From the NCBI GenBank assembly GCA_038503075.1, contig JBCAML010000003.1, positions 2,232,001 to 2,296,000 on the forward strand: a DNA stretch of 64,000 bases, in the 5' to 3' direction. Made by a program: the position numbers and the translations under genes. Below the pieces are notes generated by a model. That model was not told the DNA's origin. It searched no databases and worked only from the letters and a program-made list of their open reading frames with translations. The stretch's first letter is position 1, and each line of letters opens with the position of its first letter. The stretch is from Gyromitra esculenta (lineage: Eukaryota > Ascomycota > Pezizomycetes > Pezizales > Discinaceae). This document shows, one piece after another, positions 34,081 to 45,032 of this stretch.

Positions 34081-34520
34081 GGTAGATAGGGTAACTATAA
34101 GATACCTTAGCAAGTAACATGTTATGAAGATCTATTTCTTATTTATCTACCCACTAGACACGCACAAAAGTTGGAGGATCGTAGAAGAAAATACTTTTTC
34201 TCATGACTAAGTCGCATCTTTGATGCACAGAATACTATTTTATTTGGGCTCTATGCTTGAGTCTGTTGTGAGGATATATTGAGTGATGCTAATTATAAAC
34301 AGTGCAAAGCACAAAGTTGGGGTACATGGAGGTCTTTGAGGAATATAGACAAAGTGTTATATCTGCGGCCTCTCACAACCTATAGTCCCTATAGACGACA
34401 TACCATTACTGTAATGCATGTGTACTACATATACATGAGTGTCGTTCAGCAAAAACCTCCCTTAAGGGAGGTAATACCCAAATAGATTTTAATATCCAAA
34501 CTTAAAATTTATACTAAACA

Positions 34521-34699
34521 CAGTACAATACAATCGCCCTATAAGAACACGGTTGGTTCCGAAAATTATATTCTTATAAAAGAGTCATTCTTATATGAAA
34601 AGCAAGCCACACTCAAAATTACCCCAGTCAGGACTGGATTCAGCATTCTTATAAGGCGAGTATTCTTATAGTCAGTATTCTTATAGGGCGATTGTACTG
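34521..34699. mobile_element. 179-bp TIR element with CAGTACAAT ends
   Basis: The left end CAGTACAATACAATCGCCC and the right end GGGCGATTGTACTG, plus inner TATAAGAA / TTCTTATA, form the terminal inverted repeat. Inside, TATTCTTATA-like units recur several times. Confidence 0.7.
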
Positions 34700-35804
34700 T
34701 AGCCTGAAGACCCCAGAAAAGATTTTTCTCCAATTTCTAACACCTGGTTGTTTCCAGAAGGTGAGAAAACTGAAGTCTTCTGGCGAGGCTGTGAAACTTT
34801 GAAGCAGTTTTTGTCGACGGTGGTCGCGACTCGATAATGCGAGAACACTCATACGTACCAGTAGTTAGGTCTTGGGACCAGCCTGCACCGGTTTCTGGAA
34901 TCTGATCACCATGCGTAATGGCGGCCGTTTAATAAGGCGACAGAGGCAATGCCACAATCCAGCTTTCTCCATACTCATAAAAGAATACGCTCGAGATAAA
35001 ATGTCTTCCGGAGTTCTACCTACTTGCTTGTTCTTATATTTAAATTACATTGTCTGCATAGTGAAGTGTTGTTGCTGTCGCCTTACTAAACGACTACAAG
35101 GCTCTAGTAATAGGTGACCGAACGGGCATGGGTCTACAGCGAAATAAGCGGGTGTTGATCATAACTCACCACCAAACAACAGTAGGAATGAATTGGCAAA
35201 TCCCTTGCACAACCAAATGTCTATTTGCTTCCTAAAACCATAAAAGAATGCAAGGAAATTGTACCACATCACATGAAGTGATTTGAGATAGATCCTCGAG
35301 GGTTTAGGGGGGGAAAAAATCAACTTTTTACCTTGCTGTTGTGATTATTCCTGAGTCTGGCGTGGTTGAGTGACTCGGCCACTGAGGCAGAGTTGCTGTG
35401 CCATTCATGGCTTTTATACATGCATGTCTCACCAAGGAACTGTGATCACAACTATTATCGACTGTTTCTATACTACCTTGTAACGCATGCAGACACTTAC
35501 ATTCGGTCACTTATTGGTAAGGCCTTGTACCACTGCAGCTATATACCAAATATCGGAAAAGGTCAATGCACTCTATAAGTCACTTCCCTCAACCGCAACC
35601 ATAGCCACCATCACCCATAGAGCCATTCGGCTTAGCTTGTACCATTGACAGTTGATTCCAATAATTTAATTGCAGATCAATTAAGTGCACTTTGTAGGAT
35701 TTTCTTATGTTGCATCCTATACTTATGGATATTTGGAGCTGGAGTAAGGATATCTGGGTTGGCGGGATTGCCTTTCCGAAGGTGCGGAGAAGAGGTGCGG
35801 TTTA

Positions 35805-35985
35805 CAGTCGTACCTCGTTATGCCAGACGCCCAGAATCCAGTGGATCCCGTACGGGATAGAAAATTTTCCTAGAACCCGGGACAGCAAATTCATTTTGCA
35901 GTAGAAAAAATGTTTTGTCAGGGCATTTTGTACGGGACAGCAAGGGATTTGGCATACTGAGTTCCGGCATAGCGAGGTGCGACTG
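35805..35985. mobile_element. 181-bp pogo/Fot1-like MITE, TA duplication
   Basis: The left end CAGTCGTACCTCGTTATGCC and the right end GGCATAGCGAGGTGCGACTG are complementary with few mismatches. TA flanks both sides (35803-35804 and 35986-35987). CAGTCG...CCTCGTTAT is the type of terminus seen in pogo/Fot1 (Tc1-mariner superfamily) elements. No transposase is present. Confidence 0.75.
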
Positions 35986-35996
35986 TAGTTTAAAAA

Positions 35997-36156
35997 GATA
36001 GAGCACTGGAGGGGTCAGCGAGGTGGAGGGTATAACGAGGCTTGGCGGTCTTGGCTAACAAACTGATATACATTTTGTGGCGAAATATTCTACTAGTATT
36101 TGCTACTCAAGCCTCGTTATACCCTCTGCCTCGCTGACCTCTCTATCGCTCTATGA
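35997..36156. mobile_element. Hairpin element adjacent to the pogo-like MITE
   Basis: The left arm TCAGCGAGGTGGAGGGTATA continues ACGAGGCTTG; the right arm starts CAAGCCTCGTTATACCCTC and ends TCGCTGACCT. The complementarity of about 33 bp extends outward weakly (ATAGAGC / GCTCTAT). The CCTCGTTATA core resembles the neighbouring element's terminus. Confidence 0.7.
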
Positions 36157-36240
36157 TTAATATTGTGTTTTAGTGTTTTAGTTAGTTTGTGCCTTAAGAG
36201 CACCATAACCTATTGGCTGCATCTACCTATCGAATAAATA

Positions 36241-36260
36241 ATAGATAGATAGATAGATAG
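36241..36260. repeat. (ATAG)n microsatellite
   Basis: Five tandem tetranucleotide units. Confidence 0.85.
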
Positions 36261-36588
36261 TCCTATACTTGCTGCGTCTACGATCAGATCCCTTCACTCC
36301 GCTGGGGTCATTTAAAATACCACTACAGTCAATTTAGCCCTATTTTTCGCTAGGACTCTATGATCAAGATATCGCAGTCAAGCGAGTGATACTCCATGGT
36401 TCAAACTATCACGCAAATAGTATGAACATGTAACTTTAAAGACTGTGGTCAACAATGGTATAAAAAAAAATATCTGATAAACACACTTACAAAAATCCCA
36501 TGCACCAGTTTGAAATAATAATTCTCGCCAACCCCCAGCCCCCAATGCAAATCACAAATCAGTCACTCACTCACCTCCATATAACAAG

Positions 36589-37792
36589 TTATTTTTTACC
36601 GGTTGCCACGCCGCCAAATCCAGATGAGAGAGACCACATAAAAATCACCTGGACGATATAACTATACACGAACAAGAATTGGGTTCGTCGGTTCTTTTGA
36701 GTTCGGTTGACGGCATACATAGTGCCTCGCGGGTTGTCTGCTGCGTTATCCGGTAGAAGAACGTACTTCAGGCTCCGTAACTACGTCGTAGTCAGCAAAG
36801 TCACTCAAAAGTGAAATAAAGAAAATTTAGACACGCACCAAGAAGAAAGCATTTGCATTGAATGTATACCCAAACACCAAATACTCCAACATCTTACTTC
36901 CAATAGCTGTCGTGGCCAATGTTACAATAATCCCCACGAACTTATATCCGGAGTATGCGACAAGGTCCATCAGCTGACTATCGTTGTTAATGCTCAACAA
37001 GTAGCATCCGATCTTAATGATAATAATCTCTAAGATTACGATTGTAAACGCGAAGGATGCGGTGTAACCGAGTTGTTCAGGATTAAAGTGACCAGCAAGA
37101 CCATATAGTAGAGTCGAGAAGAGGATATAAGTTACGAACGCCATTACTATGAGCTTAGTGAGTTTGTCGTCACTAATGCCAGGTAGAGGGATGACTTGAG
37201 CTACCTGGAATATACATATCTGGAGAATTGATGTCGTCCCGAGGAGGGAGGAAGTAAACATCGGCCTGACCACCGGGGCCAGGTTTCTGGGAACCACTCC
37301 GAGACCATGGTTTATGTCGCCATGGGAAGAGGACAATGTATAGTTTCTGAAGGACGTAGCTATTCGAGACGTTGAAATAATGTTTTAGAGCGCCAACTTG
37401 CAGATATTTTCCCAGCTAGAGAACCCCACATTCTTAGATCCATGAAACGAAACACCAACCCTCCCATTAGCTAGATAAAAGGTGGGGAAGTTTACATTTT
37501 GCTCCACATAAGCACCAGCAACCTCAGTAGCTCTCCCACCAACCTGAAAAGCCATCTGCGCTGTGGGATCACTAAAAAAATCCCCATAGGCTGGATGCAT
37601 ACCCTGTTGCGGGTGTTGATTTCCCATAATATTTTGCATTGATTTTGGAACATATGGTGAGTTATAAGCCGTAGCGGCCTGAGGGGGAGGTGGAGAGTGC
37701 ATCACGGGAATTGGTACATGGTGTTGAGGAACTGGATGATGAAGAGGGGGAGACGCCCCAGACGATACCGGAGGATAACCGGAGCGTTGCAT
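36589..37792 (-). CDS. YIF1: Yif1, Golgi/ER vesicle transport membrane protein
   Basis: Four exons, 37792-37496, 37415-37205, 37146-36839 and 36780-36589, give 335 aa. The N-terminus is Pro/His/Gln-rich and cytosolic, leading to DFFSDPTAQMAFQVGGRATE and AGAYVEQN. After the first intron come the family signature GALKHYFNVSNSYVLQKL, LFPWRHKPWSRSG and YIPVMAFVTYILFSTLLYGL. Hydrophobic spans follow: TASFAFTIVILEIIIIKIG, YKFVGIIVTLATTAIG and EYLVFGYTFNANAFFL. The last exon has RTQKNRRTQFLFVYSYIVQ and VIFMWSLSS. Yif1 partners Yip1 in COPII vesicle budding and fusion and in recruiting Ypt/Rab GTPases at the ER-Golgi interface. The first intron was chosen because reading through would break the EQN...GALKHYF match and hit a stop. 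Confidence 0.93.
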
Positions 37793-39040
37793 CGTGAAAT
37801 CTGTAGGGTTTATGGATAAGGACAGATTTAATCTATAGTGAGGTTATGCGGAGCGTTGAACCGGATTTTTGACGGAGCTGAACCGGTTGTTCCTGGAAAC
37901 GTGGTCTAGCGAAATGGATGATGCCACATGCAGGAACATTTGAAACAGCCGGGTAACTTTCGGGATATCCAGAGTCACCGAGTAGTCATGTCTCCTATTA
38001 TACTGAAATTTCTCGTGGTAGTTATTTTGGTGGGGGTTCATGAAATATAGCAAAAGCTTTTTAACCTGGTAGAAACGGTGGTATCTTGCTTGTTTCACGA
38101 AGCTACCAACTAAGTGTCAGGTATGCTTTGTGGACAATTACAAAACAGGGCAACAAGAAATCTCGCCTCCACGCATGCTTTTCGAATAGAACTCTACACT
38201 AAAGGTTTTTGGACCAAACACAAGTTGTGAGTATATGCTACTTTATCAGTACCGCCAACCTTATCATCCTTCCGTAACGTAGTCTAGCTAACTGAGGCTT
38301 CGGTCAGCATATCCTCTGCATACAGAGAACACCTCTCCTCCGATCAAAGTAGCAAGGCTTAGTTCAATCGGCGGATGTGTCTGAAATTGATGTTATAACA
38401 TAGGTTTCTTTAGGTGCTAACTATAGAACAGGAGTGTTCGACTTACTGGGGCATGAAATTAAGCCTAGAAATTTAACTGACTGTCCTTCTAACTGACAAA
38501 ATATGTTTCCTGAATATCCAATAGCTCTAATGTTGATGTGATAGCCTAGAAGATACAGAAGATACTCATAAGAAGTTGCGAGTGATGATCTATGATATGA
38601 AACCAAACTAATTGACATATGGAAGCTGCCTCCTGTGTTACGCGATGTGTAGATGTACGTACGTATAACTTTCTGTCTCTTTAACTCTGTATATACATGT
38701 ATTCTTCACAATCATGCCACACCAGCTTAACCATGTATTTACGTTGAAGCCAAAAATCCCTCAGGCAACAAAAGCACTGCATACAATAATTGTAAGCCCC
38801 AAAAGTAAGAAACTCATTTAACATTCCTACATTACTGAATGAAGAAAAATGAAGACCTAACTCCAGCTTGATTTTACTAATTCTAAAAGTACAAAAAGAT
38901 ATTCAACAATTTATGTGTTCCAAATACCCTTCCACTCTCAACGATGGTATACTATTTAGTACACTATCGTCTCTAGGAGATCGCAATCAAACGCACCAAC
39001 CTCCCCATTTTAATAGACTTTGCACCAGTAAAATGTGTAC
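37793..39040. other. Intergenic, no feature recognised
   Basis: About 1.25 kb AT-rich. Short minus-strand frames at 37844-38098 and 38421-38618 have no motifs. It holds the YIF1 promoter and the derlin 3' UTR. Confidence 0.45.
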
Positions 39041-40228
39041 TTAGTTGCCAAGCCGATGTCCTTGCCCGCGATGCGTCCACTGGTTGTTTGCAGGTGTGAA
39101 GATGCCCCTTCCTGTAGCTGCTGTCGCACCCGCAGATCCAGAAGCTGTTGGCCTGATAGATGGTCCTGTCGCCGCCCTTGGCCTCGGCCCAGCATTATCG
39201 CCAACGCCAACAAAAAGCGCATGTACCCAATTTGGGGTTACGAGGAAGTTCCTCCCACCACCAAACCTTGGATAAATATCCGTGAGGAAGAGGTATAAAT
39301 GAGCCGCAACAAGCCCTGTTGCCTCGACGAGGGCTGCACCGGTGCCAGCTTGAACGAACGTCATGGCTAGCATGACAAGTGGGAGAAACTTAACAGGGAA
39401 TGTGGCAATGAAGAAGCTTACTTTCTTGCTACTGTCTTCGAGTGCAGTCCAATAGTAGGCGAGGGCGAGTATGAGTGCTTGGCAGAACACCATGCCACCT
39501 ACAAAGAGGGAATTAAGTGCCTACTCTCCGAAATATATCAGTCATTTCCCACTCTACCTCTTGTGTGAAAAATATTGAAAAGTCACATATGAAGCGACTG
39601 CCCATGGTGTTACCTACGACTATCACAGATCCGCAAAATGCTAAAAACACAAGAAAGTCACCAGGTCGTTGGAATTTCGTTCTTTCGCAACTACACCGCA
39701 ATAACATAATCAGTAAGACTTACCCAAGTAAATTTATCTGACAAGCGGATACTCACTCGCTAGCGTATCTAAAAACTAAATATCCCCGAAAATCCTTAGT
39801 GTTGGATCTCCCAAGTCACATGCTCTTTCCTGCCAGGCAAACTCACGAAAAAAGGTATCCATAATTATTCCCTAGTTTCACCAGATTAGTATTCGCGTGT
39901 AAAAGTGGCGAATTTAAACCATCTAGCCACACATACCAGCTTCGGGCTCGTCAAGAAGAACGATGTTAACGACCGCCATAATTCGGGCCTTGATAAATTC
40001 CACACAAGAGGCGAATAGTATACAAGTCGCTGCGGATGTATAAGGCCCAAGGCTTGTGAACTAAACGAAAGCAGAAATGTTATGCCAGCGAGGGTTCTAG
40101 GGCCAGTTATAAGCTTGAATATAGTTATCGCAAATGCGACGCGACAGAGAAGGTAGGGGCGAGAAGGAAGGAACATACCTGCTAACCGGTGGAGCTTGCT
40201 GGATGAAGGCTGATATGTTGTCCGACAT
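39041..40228 (-). CDS. Derlin (Der1/Dfm1-like ERAD rhomboid pseudoprotease)
   Basis: Six exons, 40228-40179, 40096-39937, 39871-39847, 39775-39757, 39690-39614 and 39498-39041, give 262 aa. The spliced start is MSDNISAFIQQAPPVSRTLA. Derlin landmarks follow: RLVYYSPLVWNLSRPELWRS, LTSFFLTSPKLGIIMDTFFL, FRYASDCERTKFQRPGDFLV and VVGGMVFCQALILALAYYW. The end of the membrane domain is DIYPRFGGGRNFLVTPNWV. The tail is Ala/Gly-rich and ends HRGQGHRLGN, an SHP-box-like motif by which Derlin-1/Dfm1 bind the p97/Cdc48 ATPase. The protein sits in the ER membrane and helps retrotranslocate misfolded proteins for degradation. Exons 3 and 4 are only 25 and 19 nt yet supply the conserved DTFFLFRYAS segment. 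Derlin genes are classic UPR targets, and hacA lies 15 kb away. Confidence 0.92.
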
Positions 40229-40515
40229 GATGCCTCTTTCTGATGTCTCTACTAGGAAACTGATGATGGAAGAATTCACGATCTGAAGGTTGAAGGTGTC
40301 ATCAGTGGTAGACAGCCTGTATGAGATTACTCAGCCCATCTAATACATCACGTGATAGCAACAGGTGGCGGATAGAAGTGCTTGGGGCAGGCATGAAGAA
40401 CCTGAAGATGCAAGTGCGAGTTGACCAATCGATTCATCAATGCGCTAGAAAAGGGCGAATCAAAAATCGCTACCAGCAAAAGTTATGTTCATGTTCTTCA
40501 TGTTTGTCCCGAGTA

Positions 40516-40728
40516 CCGTAGAAACTCGAAAAATTCGGTATCTCCGCGCAGGTGTTTTTAAGCTCGTCGCTAACTTTCAAAGGAGATTCCCGAGCCTTGA
40601 GCAAGATCCAGTGGCATTAGTGAAGGCTGTATAAGCCTACATGTATCCAAGGAAGTATCTAAACCAGCCTAAGCTAGAGCAAGGTGGTGTTGCGTAACGG
40701 AGATACCGAATATTTCGAGTTTCTACGG
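40516..40728. mobile_element. 213-bp TIR element (CCGTAGAAACTCG ends)
   Basis: The left arm 40516-40546 (CCGTAGAAACTCGAAAAATT...) and the right arm 40698-40728 (...AATATTTCGAGTTTCTACGG) are 31-bp inverted repeats with one or two mismatches. The interior is non-coding. Confidence 0.75.
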
Positions 40729-41134
40729 CACATGTAGTTAAGTCAGGAACGACTTTTCATTTTATTACTTACTAAAAAAAAAAAGGTTTATAAAGTGGGC
40801 GGATCTAGGTATCAACCAACGCCCACATCATATTTTGACACCCTTAACACGACCTCGCAACCCTCCGGCTCTGGCAGCGCCAGGTTAATATTTGATCTTC
40901 AACTAAAGATATTACAATAAACCCTACTTGCTTAAATATCCAACGTCTTCTACAGTAACTCCTGTGTGGTTTTAATGCCACGTTGATACAAATCTAAAGT
41001 GTGGTGCTGGTTGCTACCTAGATTCACCCACTTTACAACCCTTTTTTTTCTAGCGAGTAGAGTCTCAATAAACGTCTTTTGGAGGGCTGACGGGAACAAA
41101 AATTGGATCCAAGGACAGGCACCTCCAGAGCAAT

Positions 41135-41255
41135 GTAATACGGGTACGGGGGAAAGTGATTCCAAGTGGCGGTGAGCCATGGCTCGACGGCCTCTTCCAT
41201 TACATGCACATGAATACCTTGACGCACTGTCACTTGGAATCACTTTCCCCCGTAC
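41135..41255. mobile_element. MITE, GTAC-end family, short form
   Basis: The left GTAATACGGGTACGGGGG and the right CCCCCGTAC arms continue through AAAGTGATTCCAAGTG / CACTTGGAATCACTTT. It is 121 bp long and resembles the 131-bp copy at 22559. Its last GTAC is also the first GTAC of the next element. Confidence 0.75.
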
Positions 41256-41494
41256 TGCGGTCGCGGGGGCAAGTCTGATGACAGGTGGCGGTGCGAGCAA
41301 GAGAAACTACTTCTTGTTCCTATCCTACAACTTTCAGAGAAGCCTGATAAAAACGGTGAAGAATGGAGAATCCTATGTACTGAATATTGAGCCAAGTTGG
41401 TTGATAAAAGTATGAAATTCAAACGCGCTCACGTTCCATGAGAAAAGGGCCGCACCGCCACCTGTCACTAGACTTACCCCTGCGACCGTAGTAC
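41252..41494. mobile_element. MITE, GTAC-end family, long form (243 bp)
   Basis: It begins GTACTGCGGTCGCGGGGG and ends CCCCTGCGACCGTAGTAC. The inner TIR carries GACAGGTGGCGGTGCG / CGCACCGCCACCTGTC. It has the same length as, and is alignable throughout to, the copy at 10528-10770, including the shared AACCAAGTTAGTTG / GCCAAGTTGGTTG interior. Confidence 0.8.
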
Positions 41495-42123
41495 GCTGCA
41501 CAATCTAGGACAATACATTCGCAGCCATTTGTGCTTGAAGGTAGAGTTTCTATTGGCCTGCAGGATTTTATTTACTATTTCAAGTTACATACTTATGACC
41601 GTTGATTTCGTCTGTCTGCTAGTTTAATTTCGAGCACCTGTGATGCCCCGGAATGTGATAGAACATTCCGAGGGTCGAATACCTACATGATCGAAGGAGA
41701 GGTCCGGATCAAAGTACCGGATCAAAAGGAAATCAACTTAGAAGTTGGCTCATGAGAAGATCGGAGATGACAACCTTAGTGACCACTTCGATGGCTATGG
41801 ATGTGCTCATGTTGCTATTACTACATGTATTTACGGAGTTAACAGTCTCTTCTGCTTTAAGTTGCGGAAATTAAAACGGAAATGAACCCTCGGCCATCGA
41901 ATTCTGATCTTTAGAACGTAAATGTGTATTGGAGTGTTCCGTCCTTCAGTCGTTGTAATTATGTGGATATGCCCATGGGATGCCCATTGCTAGGTACATG
42001 TAGCCCCGCAAATTCCCAGCATCCCTTGGGAAAATGCACGCTAAACAGGGCTGTGATATTAATAACTCTCGGGGCATACGTAAAATATCAATATTCCAAT
42101 TACGAATTTACGATACCCAGATA

Positions 42124-42456
42124 GACAGGTTGGCCCCGTCTCAAGAACGGCCCTAAAGCGAGCACCAATTAGAATATGAGAATCGCTATGTGGTTTGCGG
42201 CTGGTTGCAATGAACCTGGCGATTTACCCACAAGAGATATCATCAACAGCATCTGCAGCCTAGGTTAGTGACAGCTATAGTTATCTTCTACTAGGTCAGT
42301 ATGGGCTGCTCTTGGAGTGAAATCAGGTGTAGATTCAAGATATCATATTAGTTTTCTCAAATACAGAGTTAATCTTTAAGTTACGAGTGCGTAAGCATAG
42401 ACTCATTTTGATTGGTGCTCGCTACAGGACCGCGCTCGGTACAGGGCCAACCTGTC
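42124..42456. mobile_element. 333-bp TIR element with TA duplication
   Basis: The left GACAGGTTGGCCC...GCGAGCACCAAT and right ATTGGTGCTCGC...GGGCCAACCTGTC arms form an imperfect inverted repeat of about 45 bp. TA flanks both ends (42122-42123, 42457-42458). No ORF of note. Confidence 0.75.
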
Positions 42457-45032
42457 TAGATACATGTATCTGTTTAGCTAAAACCTAGCTATTCCCTGTA
42501 TTTGGATTGAGCCTGATACGGTAACAGCGCCAAGCCCTTTAGAGGCTGAAAATCACGAAGCTCAGTAATCCTGCGCAGCCTGCGCACAGTGCACGGGCTG
42601 GTTTAGGAGATAATACGCACCTCACTAAGCCTCACTAAGACTTTTGCTAAGGGACCTGAAGAAAGGAAAAGCAGAGAGCAAAGAGAAAAAAATGTTCGGC
42701 TAGGACTTAGACCCGAATGTGGCCCACTGTATGGGTGGTATTTAACGACAAGCGCGCGGTTCCTTGGTATCTATTAGGCCAGCGTGGGCCATCCATATGC
42801 GCAACGAAAGAGAAAATTTCCGCCGCTCGTTCATCCTGCGAATCACTCTTAGTCAACCGGATGTCGATTTGGGCACGGGCTCTTTCCCTCGCTTGCGACA
42901 TCTGTAATTTCTCAGGCGAGGCGAGAGCAATGCCGATCTGATCGAGGAAATATCTTCAGGTAATTGGTCTCTGAATGGACACATGTAGGCGCTATATTCA
43001 GTATCTGTCGATAGGACTAAGTTCTGCCACAGTGGGGTTCGAGAAGTCCCTACCACCTGGTTTTCCACATATCAACGATTGACGAACGAAAGGTCTTCGA
43101 GAATGTGCGACATTTTTGGTTCCACAAGAATAGAAGCATTAGAGAAGGGATTTTTTGACATGCATCTCGGTTCCTTCAGTCAAAATGCTTTGTTATTATT
43201 GTTTCTTTTTCCTAATTTTCCCCTGCTGTTGAACGAAATACCGGAAGTACATAGCACGGACCCTCTGCACTATGAGCTCCTTTGATACACATTTGACGGA
43301 CGTCGGACTTTGGCTTTTTAACCTCACTCGCGGATACGACGACAGGAAAGTACCTACCTTCTTGAGCTGCATACATGGTTCTCTTACTTAACATCCGAAC
43401 TGGATCAGACATGTAGAAGGCGATCGCGAGCTGCCCTCAGGGCTTTGAGTCTGGGTCGTAAAATACCGGGTGATTAGGGTGGAGGGACGGAATGAGCAGG
43501 GATGGTGACAAGACGCAAAAAACTCATCAAGAGCCACCAGATCTGCGTCAAGAGTTCCCCTTTGCAGCCCAGTCACTGATCCCATCCCTCCATCCATCAT
43601 TCATCGATTAATCCATCCCATACCTAATTCCCATACCATCCCAACCCAACCGTCCACCGCCGTTGGCCCGTTGTAACTTGGTGCATATGTTGCTAGTTAG
43701 AGTATGTTGCCCAGCATGTGCCTTCCTTGAGTAATAGAAGACGAAGAAGTAATAAAGAAGCTGATAGAGTACTTTAACTACCCACCCTACATTACATATC
43801 CTCCTGCTATTCTGACACCGCTGTGAATCCGTCAGCAATAAGCATCGGTCTGCCGTTATTGATTTGACCACCAGTGAGCGAGTGAGTGACCGGAAACGAG
43901 GCGAGGCTCGAGTTCTGTCTGGTGCATTATCTCCTCAATATTTCCTGTGGCACGGGAAGTGATTTTCGTCTCACCTTCGTCTCTTCCCTTGTTCTTTTTT
44001 TTCCATCGATCTTTCTGGGTAAAATTTATCCTTCCGTATGCCGCCCCCGCATACGTACACTACTGACGGCGCGGAAGCACATTGCATTTTCTAGCCTTTC
44101 AAGCTGTTCTTTTCCACAACGCGCGCCTCAAACTCCTGTTGAACGCCCCCCTAGGCTGCTATCTATACTACCCCCTTCATCTCCCCCCAGATAATTATCA
44201 GCGCCCATCTTGCCATCGATCTGCCCGTACATACTTATTCAAATCTCTTCCATTCACCACCGCTCTCCTCCTCGTCCCATTATTCGTCTCTCGGTCAACG
44301 CCGCATCTCAAATCAATTTTTCGGCTAGGCTTACGACGCTTCCTCTTGCTGCGGCTAGTTAGTGTTGTCTGTCGTTGATTTGGTTTCCATAGCTTGCCCA
44401 TTCTTTCTTTGGCTTTTCGATTTTGTTATTATTTTTAGTGCCCCTGCATACCATACCCAAGGTATCCTCCCTCAACTACGACAACGACAAACGAACTGTT
44501 GTTTTGTTAAAATTCGTTACGCTTGTTTTCTCTGGAGACCGCGCACCTCCGTCCACTGAACATCGATCGTCATCGACTGCCAACGGACAGAACAAGAACG
44601 ACTGCGGAAAAAGAAAGGAAAAAAGGAAGGAAAAGAAAGAAGAAAAAGAAAAATCACGAAAGAAGGAACGAAAGAAACAGAGACAAGAATAAGGCTCTCC
44701 TACTGTCGTTTACGGATTTACGCAAATACGCACCCCGTCGCTTCTTCCCACTTCTGATACATCTGTTGTTACCCGCGTAAAAAACGGGACACGGAGGAAT
44801 CATTTGCGGAGCCTCAGCCATTGCAGCAGGAAAATTTGGGATTGTCAATTGGTTTATTAGACCTTTATTCCCATTTCCTGTCATCCTGTCGACTGCAACA
44901 ACGTTGTTTAGGCCTTCCGTTATAAGGAACGGTCTATCCACCATAGCGCGCCCAGGATTGCAGACGGTGCTTGAAATACGATCTCCCAACAGTAATCTGG
45001 GGACTGGGGTTAGTTTTACAGACTCGGATTTG

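Larger units (their letters stand above)
33871..36588. other. Intergenic cluster of small inverted-repeat elements
   Basis: Four hairpin or TIR elements (33961-34080, 34521-34699, 35805-35985, 35997-36156) and a GATA microsatellite (36241-36260) lie here. Nothing coding is recognised in the remainder (34700-35800). Confidence 0.6.
40229..45032. other. Intergenic, several TIR elements; long SFL1 upstream region
   Basis: Contains TIR elements at 40516-40728, 41135-41255, 41252-41494 and 42124-42456. Between 42700 and 43880 short frames exist without motifs. The stretch 43900-45030 is C/T-rich then A/G-rich and is probably promoter and leader of the SFL1-like gene. Confidence 0.5.

Noticed and set aside
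39700..39740. Small exon INLLG in the derlin gene (after a CAG at about 39741)
   Set aside because: Including it breaks phase or adds a stop; direct joining of 39757 to 39690 gives the conserved ASDCERTKF segment.
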